Assembly: GCA_963791805.1 (NCBI GenBank)
Contig: CAWBTU010000006.1
Coordinates: forward strand, 1,798,001-1,862,000
DNA: 64,000 nucleotides
Source of the DNA: JACMJL01 sp963791805
Lineage (GTDB): Bacteria > Bacillota > Clostridia > Clostridiales > Clostridiaceae
Direction: 5' to 3'
Part shown: positions 33,617 through 43,027 of the stretch, piece after piece
Layout of the letters: every line of letters starts with the position of its first letter
Position numbering within the stretch: position 1 is the first letter of the stretch
Notes under the pieces: generated by a model
Seen by the model: the letters and a program-made list of their open reading frames with translations, nothing else
Databases searched by the model: none
Told to the model about the DNA's origin: nothing
Made by a program: the position numbers and the translations under genes

Positions 33617-35356
33617 TTATTTTGTCTTTATCATTATTAAATATTCCTCAGCATCTTTAATATATTTTACTGCATTTAGATTACTTGGGTCGTATTCTAA
33701 AGATTTTTTCATAGCTTCAATACACAACTCATACTGTTTATCAAAGAAATATGCCTCTCCTAGACTATCCCAGGAATTAGCAGATTCATTGAAAAGAGTA
33801 GTATTAACTTTTAGAAAAGCAATTGCAGTAATATAATCATTATTCCACATACATTTATATGCTGCATTATTTAAATTGTTTTCCAAACAACTTTTCATAT
33901 GTTTATCCTTGTCCATAAGTTCTTCATACCATTTTACTGCCATCTGAATATTGTTTTCTTCTATGTAATCACTAGCTAATTTTTCTCCATTATCTAGATG
34001 CTCTATTATATTTTCATTGAAATAAAATTTATTGGAATCTTGTCTAAATTCTATTTTATTACTTCTATTTGTATCAATGAAAGTATTATTACCCACATAA
34101 TCAAGCTGTCTTAAGTCTTCACCAATTGTTTTATAAAGCAATTTATTGTTTTCGCTATAAATTTTCAAGCTTTTGTCAAAGTCCATTTTATAGTTACCGC
34201 TAAAAAGTTCAATTACCCCTGGTGATAAAGCAACTATTTCATACTCAGGTTTCAGCAAGGTATCCAAGCCATAAGCGGCTGCCACACTTCTACAAAAAGG
34301 CATTTTAATTTTAAATCCGCTATCAGAATTGCTCATAAAAATAACACCAAAACCTTGTTCTTTATGGAACAACATGTTACAAGTATATCCTTCATTTCCC
34401 CCATTATGTCCCAATAATTGCTCTGCACCTAGCCTTTCGTTGCAAAGGCCAATATTATACTCACCCTTTAAAACTGGAGTGACCATAATTTCCATAAACT
34501 CTTTAGTAAGAATTATATTTGATTCATTTTTTAGAGATTTTTGTACTTCTAGAGAAAACTTTGCCAAATCCTCTGCAGTGGTCCAAAGCCCTGCAGCAGC
34601 CATTTCAGGGTAAAGGTGTCTTTTTCCAACAACCTGACTTCCATCTCTTTTGTGACCCGCAGTAGCATTACTATTCTGTTCTTCCTTTAGAGCACAATTA
34701 CTATAAAAGCTTTTAGTCATACCTAAAGGGTCTAAAACCAATTCCTTCATAATTTCTTCAAAAGGTTTTTCCAGCTGATCTATTAATACTTGCTGAACAA
34801 TTGTATATCCTCCACCTGAATACCTAAATTCAGTATTTGGCTCCATTTCAACTACAACTTTACCTGTATTAGCTGGAATTTCACCATTAAGCGCCTGCAC
34901 TAAAGTTGGTATATCAGAAGCATAGTTATATCCCGGAAAACCTTGTACTGCAACTCCTGCAGTATGAGATAAAAGGTTTCTTAAAGTTACTTTGTTTTCT
35001 TTAGTAAACTCATTTTCTGGTAACTTCCAACTTTTTAGATATGTATTTATATTCTCATCTAAATCTAATTTACCATCCTGTACCAGTTTCATTACTGCCA
35101 TTGCTGTAACTGGTTTACTAATAGAGGCTGCCTGAAAAATAGTATTTGTATCTACTTGAAGCTTGGTTTCTATATCTGCAAGTCCATACCCTTTAGACCA
35201 TACAATTTCAAAATTATATATTACAGCTACACTAATACCAGGAGTACTTGTAGCTTTCAGTAGTTCTTCTATTGAATTCAGTTTATCACCTTTAATAAAG
35301 TATTCTTCACGAAGACCCTTTTCAACTTCTATAATCTTCTCTTGTTTTCTTTTCAC
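33617..35356 (-). CDS. Beta-lactamase-like serine hydrolase with TPR tail
   Basis: A 579-residue protein of the class C beta-lactamase/PBP4*/esterase fold. Active residues: S78-x-x-K81 (ASISKPVTA), the tyrosine motif FRYSGGGYTIV and the third motif GHNGGNEG. After the catalytic domain (about 25-365) comes a linker and a C-terminal TPR-like helical region (about 460-575). No signal peptide, so it appears cytoplasmic, which argues against a role as a secreted beta-lactamase; peptide or ester hydrolysis is more likely. Start GTG 35356 has GGGAGG. Monocistronic. Confidence 0.88.
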   Translation of the reverse strand: MKRKQEKIIEVEKGLREEYFIKGDKLNSIEELLKATSTPGISVAVIYNFEIVWSKGYGLADIETKLQVDTNTIFQAASISKPVTAMAVMKLVQDGKLDLDENINTYLKSWKLPENEFTKENKVTLRNLLSHTAGVAVQGFPGYNYASDIPTLVQALNGEIPANTGKVVVEMEPNTEFRYSGGGYTIVQQVLIDQLEKPFEEIMKELVLDPLGMTKSFYSNCALKEEQNSNATAGHKRDGSQVVGKRHLYPEMAAAGLWTTAEDLAKFSLEVQKSLKNESNIILTKEFMEIMVTPVLKGEYNIGLCNERLGAEQLLGHNGGNEGYTCNMLFHKEQGFGVIFMSNSDSGFKIKMPFCRSVAAAYGLDTLLKPEYEIVALSPGVIELFSGNYKMDFDKSLKIYSENNKLLYKTIGEDLRQLDYVGNNTFIDTNRSNKIEFRQDSNKFYFNENIIEHLDNGEKLASDYIEENNIQMAVKWYEELMDKDKHMKSCLENNLNNAAYKCMWNNDYITAIAFLKVNTTLFNESANSWDSLGEAYFFDKQYELCIEAMKKSLEYDPSNLNAVKYIKDAEEYLIMIKTK

Positions 35357-35447
35357 TCTTCTGTCCTCCCAATTAATGATGTATATATATTTAGTGTACT
35401 TTTTATAATATCGTAGGAAATTGCATTTTCTTAACTTTATTTTCTAA

Positions 35448-35826
35448 TTAGACCTTTTCCCACCATTTAGATGAAGGTACTGATTCCCCTAATATTACTT
35501 GTTCTCCAATCATGGGAGTAGTTACCCTTACCTTTAATGAATCTGCTTTTTTTAGGATTCTCTCAACTGGCTCCTGCCAAGGGTGAATAGATAGTTTAAA
35601 TGCTGCCCAGTGAATTGGCATAAGTAATTGTCCTCTTAAATCAATATGTGCCTGAACAGCTTCTTCCGGCATCATGTGAATTTGGGCCCAAATTTCTCAC
35701 CGATTTCTTTATCCTTTCATAACCTGCTCCAGTTGTTTTAGCTCCAAATTGTGGAGAAAAGTTTATAAATATAATTGCTCCTAGTAAAATTAGCACTAAT
35801 ATTAAACCTATAATTTCTAGTATCAT
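35448..35826 (-). pseudogene. Deleted metallo-beta-lactamase-fold hydrolase
   Basis: Remnant of an NAPE-PLD/UlaG-like metallo-hydrolase. The 5' piece encodes a membrane helix (IIGLILVLILLGAIIFI) and FSPQFGAKTTGAGYERIK, the 3' piece IHMMPEEAVQAHIDLRGQLL and MPIHWAAFKLSIHPWQEP. Between them about 200 residues with all metal-binding HxHxDH motifs are gone, and a short island EIGEKFGP near 35700 is left, so at least two deletions and a frame change occurred. The C-terminal piece (from 35675) might still be translated but cannot be an enzyme. Confidence 0.8.
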
Positions 35827-35939
35827 TTTATACGATCTCCTCTTTTCAAGTAGTTTGTACTTTATATTACTCCTTGAAGTGAACTTAATGCAATTAATAA
35901 TTTCTTACTAAGAACAACAACTGAGCTTTCCACACATTT

Positions 35940-37190
35940 TTATAATTTCTTTTTTAAACCTTCATAATTCAACTTAGCTAAATTTGCATTTTTTTCAGGA
36001 ATTGTATGATTTGAAAATTTAGCCTCATTATAAATACTTGTAAGAGAATTAATGGCTTCTATATGGTCAATTTGTGTTTTAGCCTCACTGGATAACTGGC
36101 TTGCAGTCATATTAGGTTTGTAAATTTCTAGGTCACTCATTTTACTCTGAAACTTTTGATATATATTAAATATTTTATTCCTTACATCCGTTTCCCTCTT
36201 GAACATTTTCATTATTCTCGCTAAATAGCTTTCTTTACTTTTCTTTTCTCTCATTATCATTTCCTTATGGACTTCACCTTCACCACCAGAATTAGTCTTT
36301 TTTACGTATCTTTCATAAGCCTTATAAAGCAAGAATGCTATAATAATCACTACAATAATTTTTAATATTATAACTAAGAGAAGTCCACTTCCTGAGTCGG
36401 TTTGTTTCAATAAATTTGATGAGTTACTTGAATAAGTATCATTATTCTTTTTTAAATTATTAAGAACTCCCTTGTTTACTAAATGGCTTAATAACAATTT
36501 TAGAATAAAGATCAATGGTCTCAAAATAATATAAGCGATTATATAAGATATTCCAATAAATATTTCATTTAAGATAAAACTAATTCCAATCCATAGATAC
36601 TTCAGAATCATAGCTATAAAGTTATATATCCTATCCATAGATAAAAGTATCACGGATAGTATTATAGCTATGTTAAACAATACAGATTTTTTGCTAGTAA
36701 TTTTACTACTATACTTTCTAGCCTCTCTTAGCAGAATTATTGAAGATACTAAATAAATTAAATAAAATCTCAATACATCTTGAGCCAACGCCTTGTCTCC
36801 CAAGTAAATAATTCCACCTATGGCAATTAATATGTAAATTGATTTTTTCACTCTAGATTTATATATTTCATAGTTAATCTCTTCATATTCAATTTTGTTA
36901 AAAAGCATTATTATGAAAATTATATATATGGAATTATACCCAGCTGAAACCACATTGTATGCTAATAGGTTCATTGCAATGGCAATTATGCTTGGTATAA
37001 GTAGCAATATATTTCTTTTCTTTTTGTACATGAAATATTGCATTAAAAAAACTGAAAAAATTGATATAATATAAACTCCAAAATTCACAGATTTATCTAG
37101 GACAAGGTTACTCACCGTTGCCCAAATTATATAGGTAAAGATTAAAGAGCTTATTGTAAATAAGGTTTTAACTTGTCTGTATAAACTCAT
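35940..37190 (-). CDS. Membrane protein with C-terminal DUF4129
   Basis: A 416-residue membrane protein with about eight helices in the first 285 residues and a cytoplasmic C-terminal domain (about 330-415: FNIYQKFQSKMSD to LNYEGLKKKL) of DUF4129 type. It is the last gene of a moxR-DUF58-DUF4129 operon; its start shares a base with the DUF58 stop (TAATG). Unlike many relatives it has no transglutaminase domain. Function of such operons is linked to assembly or maturation of other proteins at the membrane, not defined here. Confidence 0.78.
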   Translation of the reverse strand: MSLYRQVKTLFTISSLIFTYIIWATVSNLVLDKSVNFGVYIISIFSVFLMQYFMYKKKRNILLLIPSIIAIAMNLLAYNVVSAGYNSIYIIFIIMLFNKIEYEEINYEIYKSRVKKSIYILIAIGGIIYLGDKALAQDVLRFYLIYLVSSIILLREARKYSSKITSKKSVLFNIAIILSVILLSMDRIYNFIAMILKYLWIGISFILNEIFIGISYIIAYIILRPLIFILKLLLSHLVNKGVLNNLKKNNDTYSSNSSNLLKQTDSGSGLLLVIILKIIVVIIIAFLLYKAYERYVKKTNSGGEGEVHKEMIMREKKSKESYLARIMKMFKRETDVRNKIFNIYQKFQSKMSDLEIYKPNMTASQLSSEAKTQIDHIEAINSLTSIYNEAKFSNHTIPEKNANLAKLNYEGLKKKL

Positions 37191-38314
37191 TAATATTCCC
37201 CCCTGTAAATTACTTTTTCCACTCCAGGTATATTCGGAACTGTCCCGTTTTTTGAGACGTCAATAATCCTAATTAAAACTCCTACTTTAGCTAATTTAGC
37301 TAAAGTATTTACACTTTCACTATTTAAAAATCCTGTTATAACAAAGTATGTAGCATTATTATTAAACTCTTGTATCCTCTCCTTAAGAAAATTATGAAAT
37401 TCCTTTTTGGGAAAGTAGTTAATTCTAGCGCTTAGTTCCATAATTTTTTGAAATGAATTTAGTGAAGGCTTAATCTTATCTTGAAAATCATTGTTATGTC
37501 CTATAATCAATGCATTTGTCCACATACCCGTAGCAATACCTTCTTTAATTGTCTCATAAGAAAGGGAGGCTGCTATTTTAACTATATTATCAACTTTTTC
37601 TTCGTCAACAAATGCCCAATGAGGCTCCCCTCCTTGAACATCTACAATAAAAATAATTTCTCTTTCAGAGGTAAAATCATAGTCCTTAACCATAAGCTTA
37701 CTCATTTTAAGGCTTGATTTCCAATGAATATCTTTCATTCTGTCCTCTACATTGTATTCTCTAATTCCTCTTATATATAGCGGATCTTTAAATATCCATC
37801 GCTTAACTATATTATCGCCTTGTATATTTGAGCTTTCAAAATTAAGCTGCTTGTAGTTCAGGATTTTAGGATATACAAGCATGTCAACAGAGTCCTCTAT
37901 ATCTGCACTAATAGAAGAAAATCCAAAGATATCACCAATTGTTAAACTTATATTTCTTATATTATAGGTACCTCGCTTAACCCCCTTATGCCTATTGCTT
38001 ATTTTAATTCTCTCAAACCAAAGAACACTATATCTTGCAGTATAGTGTAACTTCATATTACTTTTAGATGGTATATTTTCATCAAAGGTTTTAGGAAGTT
38101 CTTTTGGAAACTCTTCATCTACACATAAGTATGATATGGGAAGTCGCTTATTATTTTCAATGATGGTAGTGATTACAAACTCTTCACCTTCCACCACTGC
38201 CTCTTGATCAATGTATCTTTTTATTGTAAGTTTGTTAAAGCCTTTTTTTCTAGTAATATACCCTAGCAGAATTAAAACTAGAGCTATAAAGATAAAAGTT
38301 AAATATTCTCGCAT
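37190..38314 (-). CDS. DUF58 domain protein
   Basis: A 374-residue protein: two N-terminal helices or one hairpin (about 5-25), an Ig-like beta region, and the DUF58 signature DRMKDIHWKSSLKMSKLMVK followed by IIFIVDVQGG, which starts a von Willebrand-like fold. DUF58 proteins are standard partners of MoxR ATPases. Middle gene of the operon, 10 bases after moxR and overlapping the next gene. Confidence 0.87.
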   Translation of the reverse strand: MREYLTFIFIALVLILLGYITRKKGFNKLTIKRYIDQEAVVEGEEFVITTIIENNKRLPISYLCVDEEFPKELPKTFDENIPSKSNMKLHYTARYSVLWFERIKISNRHKGVKRGTYNIRNISLTIGDIFGFSSISADIEDSVDMLVYPKILNYKQLNFESSNIQGDNIVKRWIFKDPLYIRGIREYNVEDRMKDIHWKSSLKMSKLMVKDYDFTSEREIIFIVDVQGGEPHWAFVDEEKVDNIVKIAASLSYETIKEGIATGMWTNALIIGHNNDFQDKIKPSLNSFQKIMELSARINYFPKKEFHNFLKERIQEFNNNATYFVITGFLNSESVNTLAKLAKVGVLIRIIDVSKNGTVPNIPGVEKVIYRGEY

Positions 38315-38324
38315 AATGCTACCT

Positions 38325-39275
38325 CTATAGCTTTTCTAGTGGAGCCTGCACTGTATCTAATAGCTCTTGTATTATCTCCTCAGACTTACTGGTAAACATA
38401 TTTACTGAGCTTTTAAGTATTAATCTATGACTTAAAACAGGCACAGCCATTTCCTTTACATCCTCTGGAAGTACATAATCTCTTCCTTCTATAGCAGCTA
38501 GTGCCTGACTTCCCTTCATAAGGTTTAAACTAGCTCTAGGACTACAACCAAGTTCAATATCTTTGTGCTTTCTAGTTACACTTATTAAATTTATTATATA
38601 TTCCTTAATCTCGTTACTTACATGAACTGAAGTAAAATTTTGTTGAACGTAAGTAATTTCTTCCATTGAAACTACAGCTTGTAACTGCTCTAAGGGATCC
38701 TCAACCATAAACCTGTCAAGCATTTCCTTTTCTTCAGAAAGCTCAGGATACCCCATGGAAAGCTTCATAAAAAACCTATCTAATTGTGCTTCCGGAAGAG
38801 GAAATGTTCCAAACTGCTCCACTGGATTTTGAGTAGCAATAACAAAAAATGGACTCTCAAGTTTAATTGTATTACCCTCTACTGTTATCTGTCTTTCCTC
38901 CATACATTCAAGTAGCGCTGATTGAGTTCTTGGTGTAGCTCTATTTATTTCATCTGCCAAAACTAATTGGCTAAGTAATGGCCCTTTTCTAAATTCGAAT
39001 TCTACAGACTTTTGATTATAAAAATATATTCCAGTTAAATCTGAAGGCAATAAATCTGGCGTAAATTGTATTCTCTTAAAACTACAATTCACAGTTTTCG
39101 CCAAAGCTTTTGCTAATTTTGTTTTTCCAAGCCCTGGCACATCCTCTAAAAGAACATGTCCTGAACATATAAATGAAACAATTATTTTATCAATTTTATC
39201 AGTTTTACCTATAATAACTTTGTTAATATTATTTGTTACTTTTTCTCTAAACTCTTGAAATTTTATTGTGTCCAT
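38325..39275 (-). CDS. MoxR-family AAA+ ATPase
   Basis: A 316-residue AAA_3 ATPase acting as chaperone or insertase for metal-enzyme or membrane complexes. Walker A EDVPGLGKTKLAK, Walker B VLADEINRATPRTQSALLECM, sensor ATQNPVEQFGTFPLPEAQLDRF and the C-terminal lid GCSPRASLNLMKGSQALA are complete. Start ATG has AAGGGGAG. First gene of the three-gene operon. Confidence 0.93.
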   Translation of the reverse strand: MDTIKFQEFREKVTNNINKVIIGKTDKIDKIIVSFICSGHVLLEDVPGLGKTKLAKALAKTVNCSFKRIQFTPDLLPSDLTGIYFYNQKSVEFEFRKGPLLSQLVLADEINRATPRTQSALLECMEERQITVEGNTIKLESPFFVIATQNPVEQFGTFPLPEAQLDRFFMKLSMGYPELSEEKEMLDRFMVEDPLEQLQAVVSMEEITYVQQNFTSVHVSNEIKEYIINLISVTRKHKDIELGCSPRASLNLMKGSQALAAIEGRDYVLPEDVKEMAVPVLSHRLILKSSVNMFTSKSEEIIQELLDTVQAPLEKL

Positions 39276-39351
39276 TATAATTCTCCCCTTATCTTCTGTT
39301 CTGATATAAATTCATTGTAACATATTAATATGTACTGCTTATTATATATTA

Positions 39352-39612
39352 TTAACAAAATTCATCAATAAACATGCCCTCTATTTCCTCTAAATTAATA
39401 TCATCATATTTAGCTTCCTGGGGCTTAATTTTCTTTTTTGTTTCTCTATTTTTATTCTTTTCATTGCTATCTTTTTTACCCCAAGTATTTACTTTCGAAA
39501 GTACTTCCTTGAAAGGTACTCCTTTAATTTTCTTTCTTTTACTATATATTAATCTTGAATGGATTAATCCATTTTTATTAAATTTTGAAATCTCTTCAAT
39601 ACTGTTAATCAT
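39352..39612 (-). CDS. Small charged hypothetical protein
   Basis: An 86-residue soluble protein, very rich in Lys, Glu and Asn, with no recognised domain. It starts MINSIEEISKFNKNGLIHSR and has a low-complexity basic middle (about 48-66) and an acidic end (INLEEIEGMFIDEF). AAAGGAAT lies six bases before the ATG. It lies 76 bases upstream of moxR on the same strand and could be part of that transcript. Confidence 0.55.
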   Translation of the reverse strand: MINSIEEISKFNKNGLIHSRLIYSKRKKIKGVPFKEVLSKVNTWGKKDSNEKNKNRETKKKIKPQEAKYDDINLEEIEGMFIDEFC

Positions 39613-39703
39613 ATACTTATTCCTTTGCTTGTATTAAGCATTAGTTAATAATTTGTTAAATAGTTATTACTCCTACTTTTATATCGTATCTAAATTACAT
39701 TTT

Positions 39704-39767
39704 CTTAACTTTATTTCCAAATTAAACATTACTCTTTAAGAAAAAAAGACTGATATTTCTATCAATC
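39704..39767. repeat. Dispersed repeat with terminator hairpin
   Basis: The 24 bases at 39704-39727 recur exactly at 17061-17084, and a shorter variant lies at 35430-35452. The hairpin GACTGATA/TATCAATC with A/T tract at 39748-39767 equals that at 17191-17210. It probably ends the carbonic anhydrase-like transcript. Confidence 0.6.
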
Positions 39768-39836
39768 ATTAATCTAAATTTAGTACTATTTTTTATTATC
39801 TCCCTCTTAACGAAGATTTGTACCTAATATTATACC

Positions 39837-40454
39837 CTATAACACACTGAAATCAATTATAATATCTTCCTTATGAGATTTTAGAGCATTGCTCATCATT
39901 TCCATTACTTCAGGCATAACAGTCTCTCCTTCTGATTTTCTATCTACACCATAAACATATTTAGTAAAGTTTAAAGGCTTTTGAATTTTCCAGATACAGT
40001 CATGCTTTTCAGGTGGTAGGATTTCAACTGGATCTCCAACCGCTACCCATCCAATGGGTACAGTGGCATTCTCGGGCAAAATTGTTTTTATGTGAACAAC
40101 TCCATTAATTCTGACTTCTGAATTTTTGCAAAGTTTTGCTCCATGAAAAATAGATGCTCCTGTTGCGATAAAAACATTATCTTCAACTGTACAACCAACC
40201 ACATGAGAGTTAGGTCCTATCATTACATTGTTCATAATATTAAGTGAATGATGAACAGTACTTCTTAATACAGCATTCTCAAGTACAACACAATTGTCCC
40301 CAATTACAATTGATCCACCTTCTGCTACTAGGGTTGCACCGTACATTATCCTTGAGTTCTCTCCAATTCTTACATCACCACATATGGTTGCATTGGGTGC
40401 AACAAATGCACTAGTGCTTATTAAAGGAGACTTGTCTAAATGTTTAAAAATCAT
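39837..40454 (-). CDS. Gamma carbonic anhydrase-like hexapeptide protein
   Basis: A 205-residue left-handed beta-helix protein (YrdA/CaiE type). Hexapeptide repeats run from about 15 to 140. Metal-ligand histidines of the gamma class are seen as STVHHSLN and later ATGASIFHGA; one of the three usual positions is not obvious (VGCTVEDN where VGHGA is common), so enzymatic activity is uncertain. Start ATG 40454 is chosen because GGAGG lies seven bases upstream; the frame is open to 40475. It follows the tautomerase cluster by 113 bases. Confidence 0.8.
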   Translation of the reverse strand: MIFKHLDKSPLISTSAFVAPNATICGDVRIGENSRIMYGATLVAEGGSIVIGDNCVVLENAVLRSTVHHSLNIMNNVMIGPNSHVVGCTVEDNVFIATGASIFHGAKLCKNSEVRINGVVHIKTILPENATVPIGWVAVGDPVEILPPEKHDCIWKIQKPLNFTKYVYGVDRKSEGETVMPEVMEMMSNALKSHKEDIIIDFSVL

Positions 40455-40567
40455 ATTCCTACCTCCACCCCACAATTCATAATTAGCTTATACTTACCTT
40501 TAGCTTTTACGAGTATAAATCAAAGATATAGGACCATCTTGAAAACCTAAATCTCTAGGTTCTAGGT

Positions 40568-40912
40568 TTAAAACATGATACCGTTCCATCCCCAATCTTC
40601 CACTTCTTGAAAAACAATGTAGATATCGCTTTTGCTTATAGAAAGTTCTTCTTCAAATAAACTACATACCTTAGCTGTTATAGCTTCTTTTTGTTTTCTT
40701 TCCGCTTTTCCAAATATTTTTATTTCAACAAATGCAGCTTTTTCTTTTCTATCACCTTTAAAAAAGAAGGTCTGATTATCATTAAAACTTACCATTAGCC
40801 ACCCTTCACTTTTTCCTGGGATTTCAGTTATTATTTCACCTAATTTAGCTTTTACTATTTCCTTCTTTTCTTCAGTTACCTTTACAGTTAATGTTGAATT
40901 TATATATGGCAT
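40568..40912 (-). CDS. MIF-like tautomerase family protein
   Basis: A 114-residue protein of the tautomerase superfamily related to macrophage migration inhibitory factor. The catalytic N-terminal proline is present after the start methionine (MPYINSTLTVK), and the typical end IYIVFQEVEDWGWNG is kept. Likely a trimer acting on keto-enol substrates such as phenylpyruvate. Start has AGGAGGAG. Third gene of a close set with an SdpI-like gene and a second tautomerase. Confidence 0.85.
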   Translation of the reverse strand: MPYINSTLTVKVTEEKKEIVKAKLGEIITEIPGKSEGWLMVSFNDNQTFFFKGDRKEKAAFVEIKIFGKAERKQKEAITAKVCSLFEEELSISKSDIYIVFQEVEDWGWNGIMF

Positions 40913-40935
40913 ATTAACTCCTCCTAGAATTTAAT

Positions 40936-41289
40936 TTATAAGTTAAACTTGTTTTTCAAGTGTTTCTCTGTTTGTATTATCATTACTATTAACAAAACTG
41001 TTGTTATTGTGCTAGATAAAACTGTAAGTATTGCTAATCCAGCTTTACTCCTACCTATTATACTTAAACTCATTATAGTTAAAACTAATGTTGCAAGTGA
41101 GTATCTAATCATCAAAATTGTTGAATACTTATTTGCTTCCTTCCAGGTTTCAAGATTTTTCATTGATTTTGTGGTTCTATATCCGCTAAAAGAATTAATA
41201 TCTTTGGGTGGGAATTTATAAAATATTAGTCCTACTACTAGTATTATTAATGGTGTCATTAGGCTTAAGGCTATTAATAAAATATACAT
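40936..41289 (-). CDS. Short SdpI-family membrane protein
   Basis: A 117-residue protein with three transmembrane helices and the SdpI motif: FYKFPPKDINSFSGYRTTKS then MKNLETWKEANKYS. It contains only the SdpI domain, without DUF1648 of the full-size sdpI at 25420. Start has AAAGGAG. It sits between two tautomerase genes with gaps of 23 and 19 bases, so they are one transcript. The reason for that pairing is not known. Confidence 0.83.
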   Translation of the reverse strand: MYILLIALSLMTPLIILVVGLIFYKFPPKDINSFSGYRTTKSMKNLETWKEANKYSTILMIRYSLATLVLTIMSLSIIGRSKAGLAILTVLSSTITTVLLIVMIIQTEKHLKNKFNL

Positions 41290-41308
41290 TATAATACTCC
41301 TTTTTCAA

Positions 41309-41701
41309 TTAAACTTCTATTTCGAATTCCAAGTTAACCTCACTTGCTGGATTTCCGCCTCTAATTCCCCAGTTTTCTAAAGGTGGCTCATTCAGAACTA
41401 TTGTAATATCATTTCCATCTATACCAGGATTTATTTTTAAATTATTAACAATTTCTTTATATAATTTCTTTTTGGCCTCAAGGCTCCTACCTTTAAAAGC
41501 CGTTATTTCAATAATCGTGCATTGATTAGTTTTAGATTTTGCCACTTCAAAATGATCACTATCTAATTCATAAAGCCTTTGCATTCTATCATCATCAGGA
41601 ATTTGGAATGCTTTCACTAAGGCTAAATGAACCCCATCTAGTATTGCTTTTTTGTATTCTGATGATTTTCCAGTATATATCTCGATTTTAACTAAAGGCA
41701 T
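41309..41701 (-). CDS. Tautomerase family protein
   Basis: A 130-residue tautomerase with catalytic proline directly after the start Met (MPLVKIEIYTGKSSEYKK). It matches the longer Tautomerase_2 type (two fused 4-oxalocrotonate-like units), with QRLYELDSDHFE in the middle and VLNEPPLENWGIRGG at the end. Start has TTAGGAGG. First gene of the three-gene set. Confidence 0.87.
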   Translation of the reverse strand: MPLVKIEIYTGKSSEYKKAILDGVHLALVKAFQIPDDDRMQRLYELDSDHFEVAKSKTNQCTIIEITAFKGRSLEAKKKLYKEIVNNLKINPGIDGNDITIVLNEPPLENWGIRGGNPASEVNLEFEIEV

Positions 41702-41772
41702 TTTCTTTACCTCCTAATATAATTATAATGCTCATTTAAATTACTTGCTGATATTTTTAAATTCATTTTTCA

Positions 41773-42291
41773 CTAATTTGCAACCTTCCATGTATTTTTT
41801 ACCTTATATACATGAATTGTATTTCTTCTTTTATTAACTGTTACTTTATTGCTGCTAATTGATGTTTCATTTAGCTCTATATCATATGAATATCCAATCA
41901 TGTTTTCCTTTTTATCTTCCGTATACTTTTCAAGTTTTATATCTTTTACTGTAACATAGCATTTATTATTATAGGCTTCTCTAATTCTTCCATTAGTCAA
42001 CCGATTATTAATAAATGCCACATAATCTTTGTCAGTTAAAATGGCTTTAAATTTCTCAGAGCTTTTATAGAACTCATCCATTACTTCATTCTCATTTTCT
42101 TCTGTCATTCCTGACATCATCTTTTCATATAACTCTATATCAGCTTTATCAACATTATAATATAGGTTTAAATATTTTTTCACTGCACTTTCAGCATCTT
42201 TATTATCTTTATCTTTATTATTGCAACCTACTAAAACAAAAATAAACAAGCCCGTTAAAATAAAACATATAATTTTCTTAAAACTCTTCAT
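41773..42291 (-). CDS. Lipoprotein of unknown function
   Basis: A 172-residue protein with a lipoprotein signal (MKSFKKIICFILTG, lipobox FVLVGC, cysteine near residue 23). The mature part is charged, with two long helices and a beta-rich end (NTIHVYKVKNTWKVAN), like NTF2-fold secreted proteins. Start ATG has TAGGAG. No clear operon partner. Confidence 0.78.
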   Translation of the reverse strand: MKSFKKIICFILTGLFIFVLVGCNNKDKDNKDAESAVKKYLNLYYNVDKADIELYEKMMSGMTEENENEVMDEFYKSSEKFKAILTDKDYVAFINNRLTNGRIREAYNNKCYVTVKDIKLEKYTEDKKENMIGYSYDIELNETSISSNKVTVNKRRNTIHVYKVKNTWKVAN

Positions 42292-42324
42292 AACTATCTC
42301 TCCTATTGAAATGAATTTTTAATA

Positions 42325-42831
42325 TTATATGACTTTTGCATTTTTTAAAAACAATAAGTCTCTATATTGAATAAACTTTCCTACATAATTATCTGGAGTA
42401 TCCTTTTCAAGTAAAGATAATGCTTCATCTAAATCCACCCATTTTAGTATAAATCCATTGTTTTTTTCTTCTTCTGTAAAGGAAGGTTTTTTAATATCAC
42501 CTTTGACTTTTGAGAAATAGCAGTAGGATATTTGTAGTTGTTCGAATTTATTTCTGTACTCGATGATTGTACCGATTTCACCTAAAACATCAATATTTAC
42601 GCCAACCTCTTCCATTACTTCACGCTTCAAAGCTTTTTTTATATCCTCCCCTGGCTCAATTCCTCCACCAGGTAATTTATGATAGTTGTTTTTTGAAACA
42701 TACAGTATGGCTATTTTACCTGAATCATTGAATACTATTGATCTTGATGCTTTTCTAATCCTATATGCAATATTCAAATTTTCATCATTAAGTTTTAAGT
42801 CTTTTTCATAAATCTCTTTTATTAATTCCAT
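42325..42831 (-). CDS. Nudix hydrolase
   Basis: A 168-residue Nudix enzyme that hydrolyses nucleoside diphosphate derivatives. The Nudix box is complete: GGGIEPGEDIKKALKREV followed by MEEVGV, with the glutamates that bind magnesium. Start has AAGGGGG. Substrate cannot be deduced. It is 33 bases upstream of the lipoprotein gene and may be co-transcribed. Confidence 0.9.
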   Translation of the reverse strand: MELIKEIYEKDLKLNDENLNIAYRIRKASRSIVFNDSGKIAILYVSKNNYHKLPGGGIEPGEDIKKALKREVMEEVGVNIDVLGEIGTIIEYRNKFEQLQISYCYFSKVKGDIKKPSFTEEEKNNGFILKWVDLDEALSLLEKDTPDNYVGKFIQYRDLLFLKNAKVI

Positions 42832-42970
42832 TTTATTTTATCCCCCTTAAAAGTAATAAAGACTACTCTACAAATTGAAATCATTTAGCCCCTCTATACT
42901 TAAGACAATTTACAATATTTTTTATAGTTCTTTTTCTTTTTTTCGTTTCATCTATAGTCACAACAAAAAT

Positions 42971-42995
42971 GCCACAAGCCTTTATTGCATGTGGC
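42971..42995 (-). terminator. Terminator after coiled-coil lipoprotein gene
   Basis: GCCACA with TGTGGC (plus an inner GC pair), followed on the minus strand by ATTTTTG, 33 bases past the stop at 43028. Confidence 0.6.
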
Positions 42996-43027
42996 GCTAA
43001 AAAAATTAATAACCTGCTAAGTATTTT

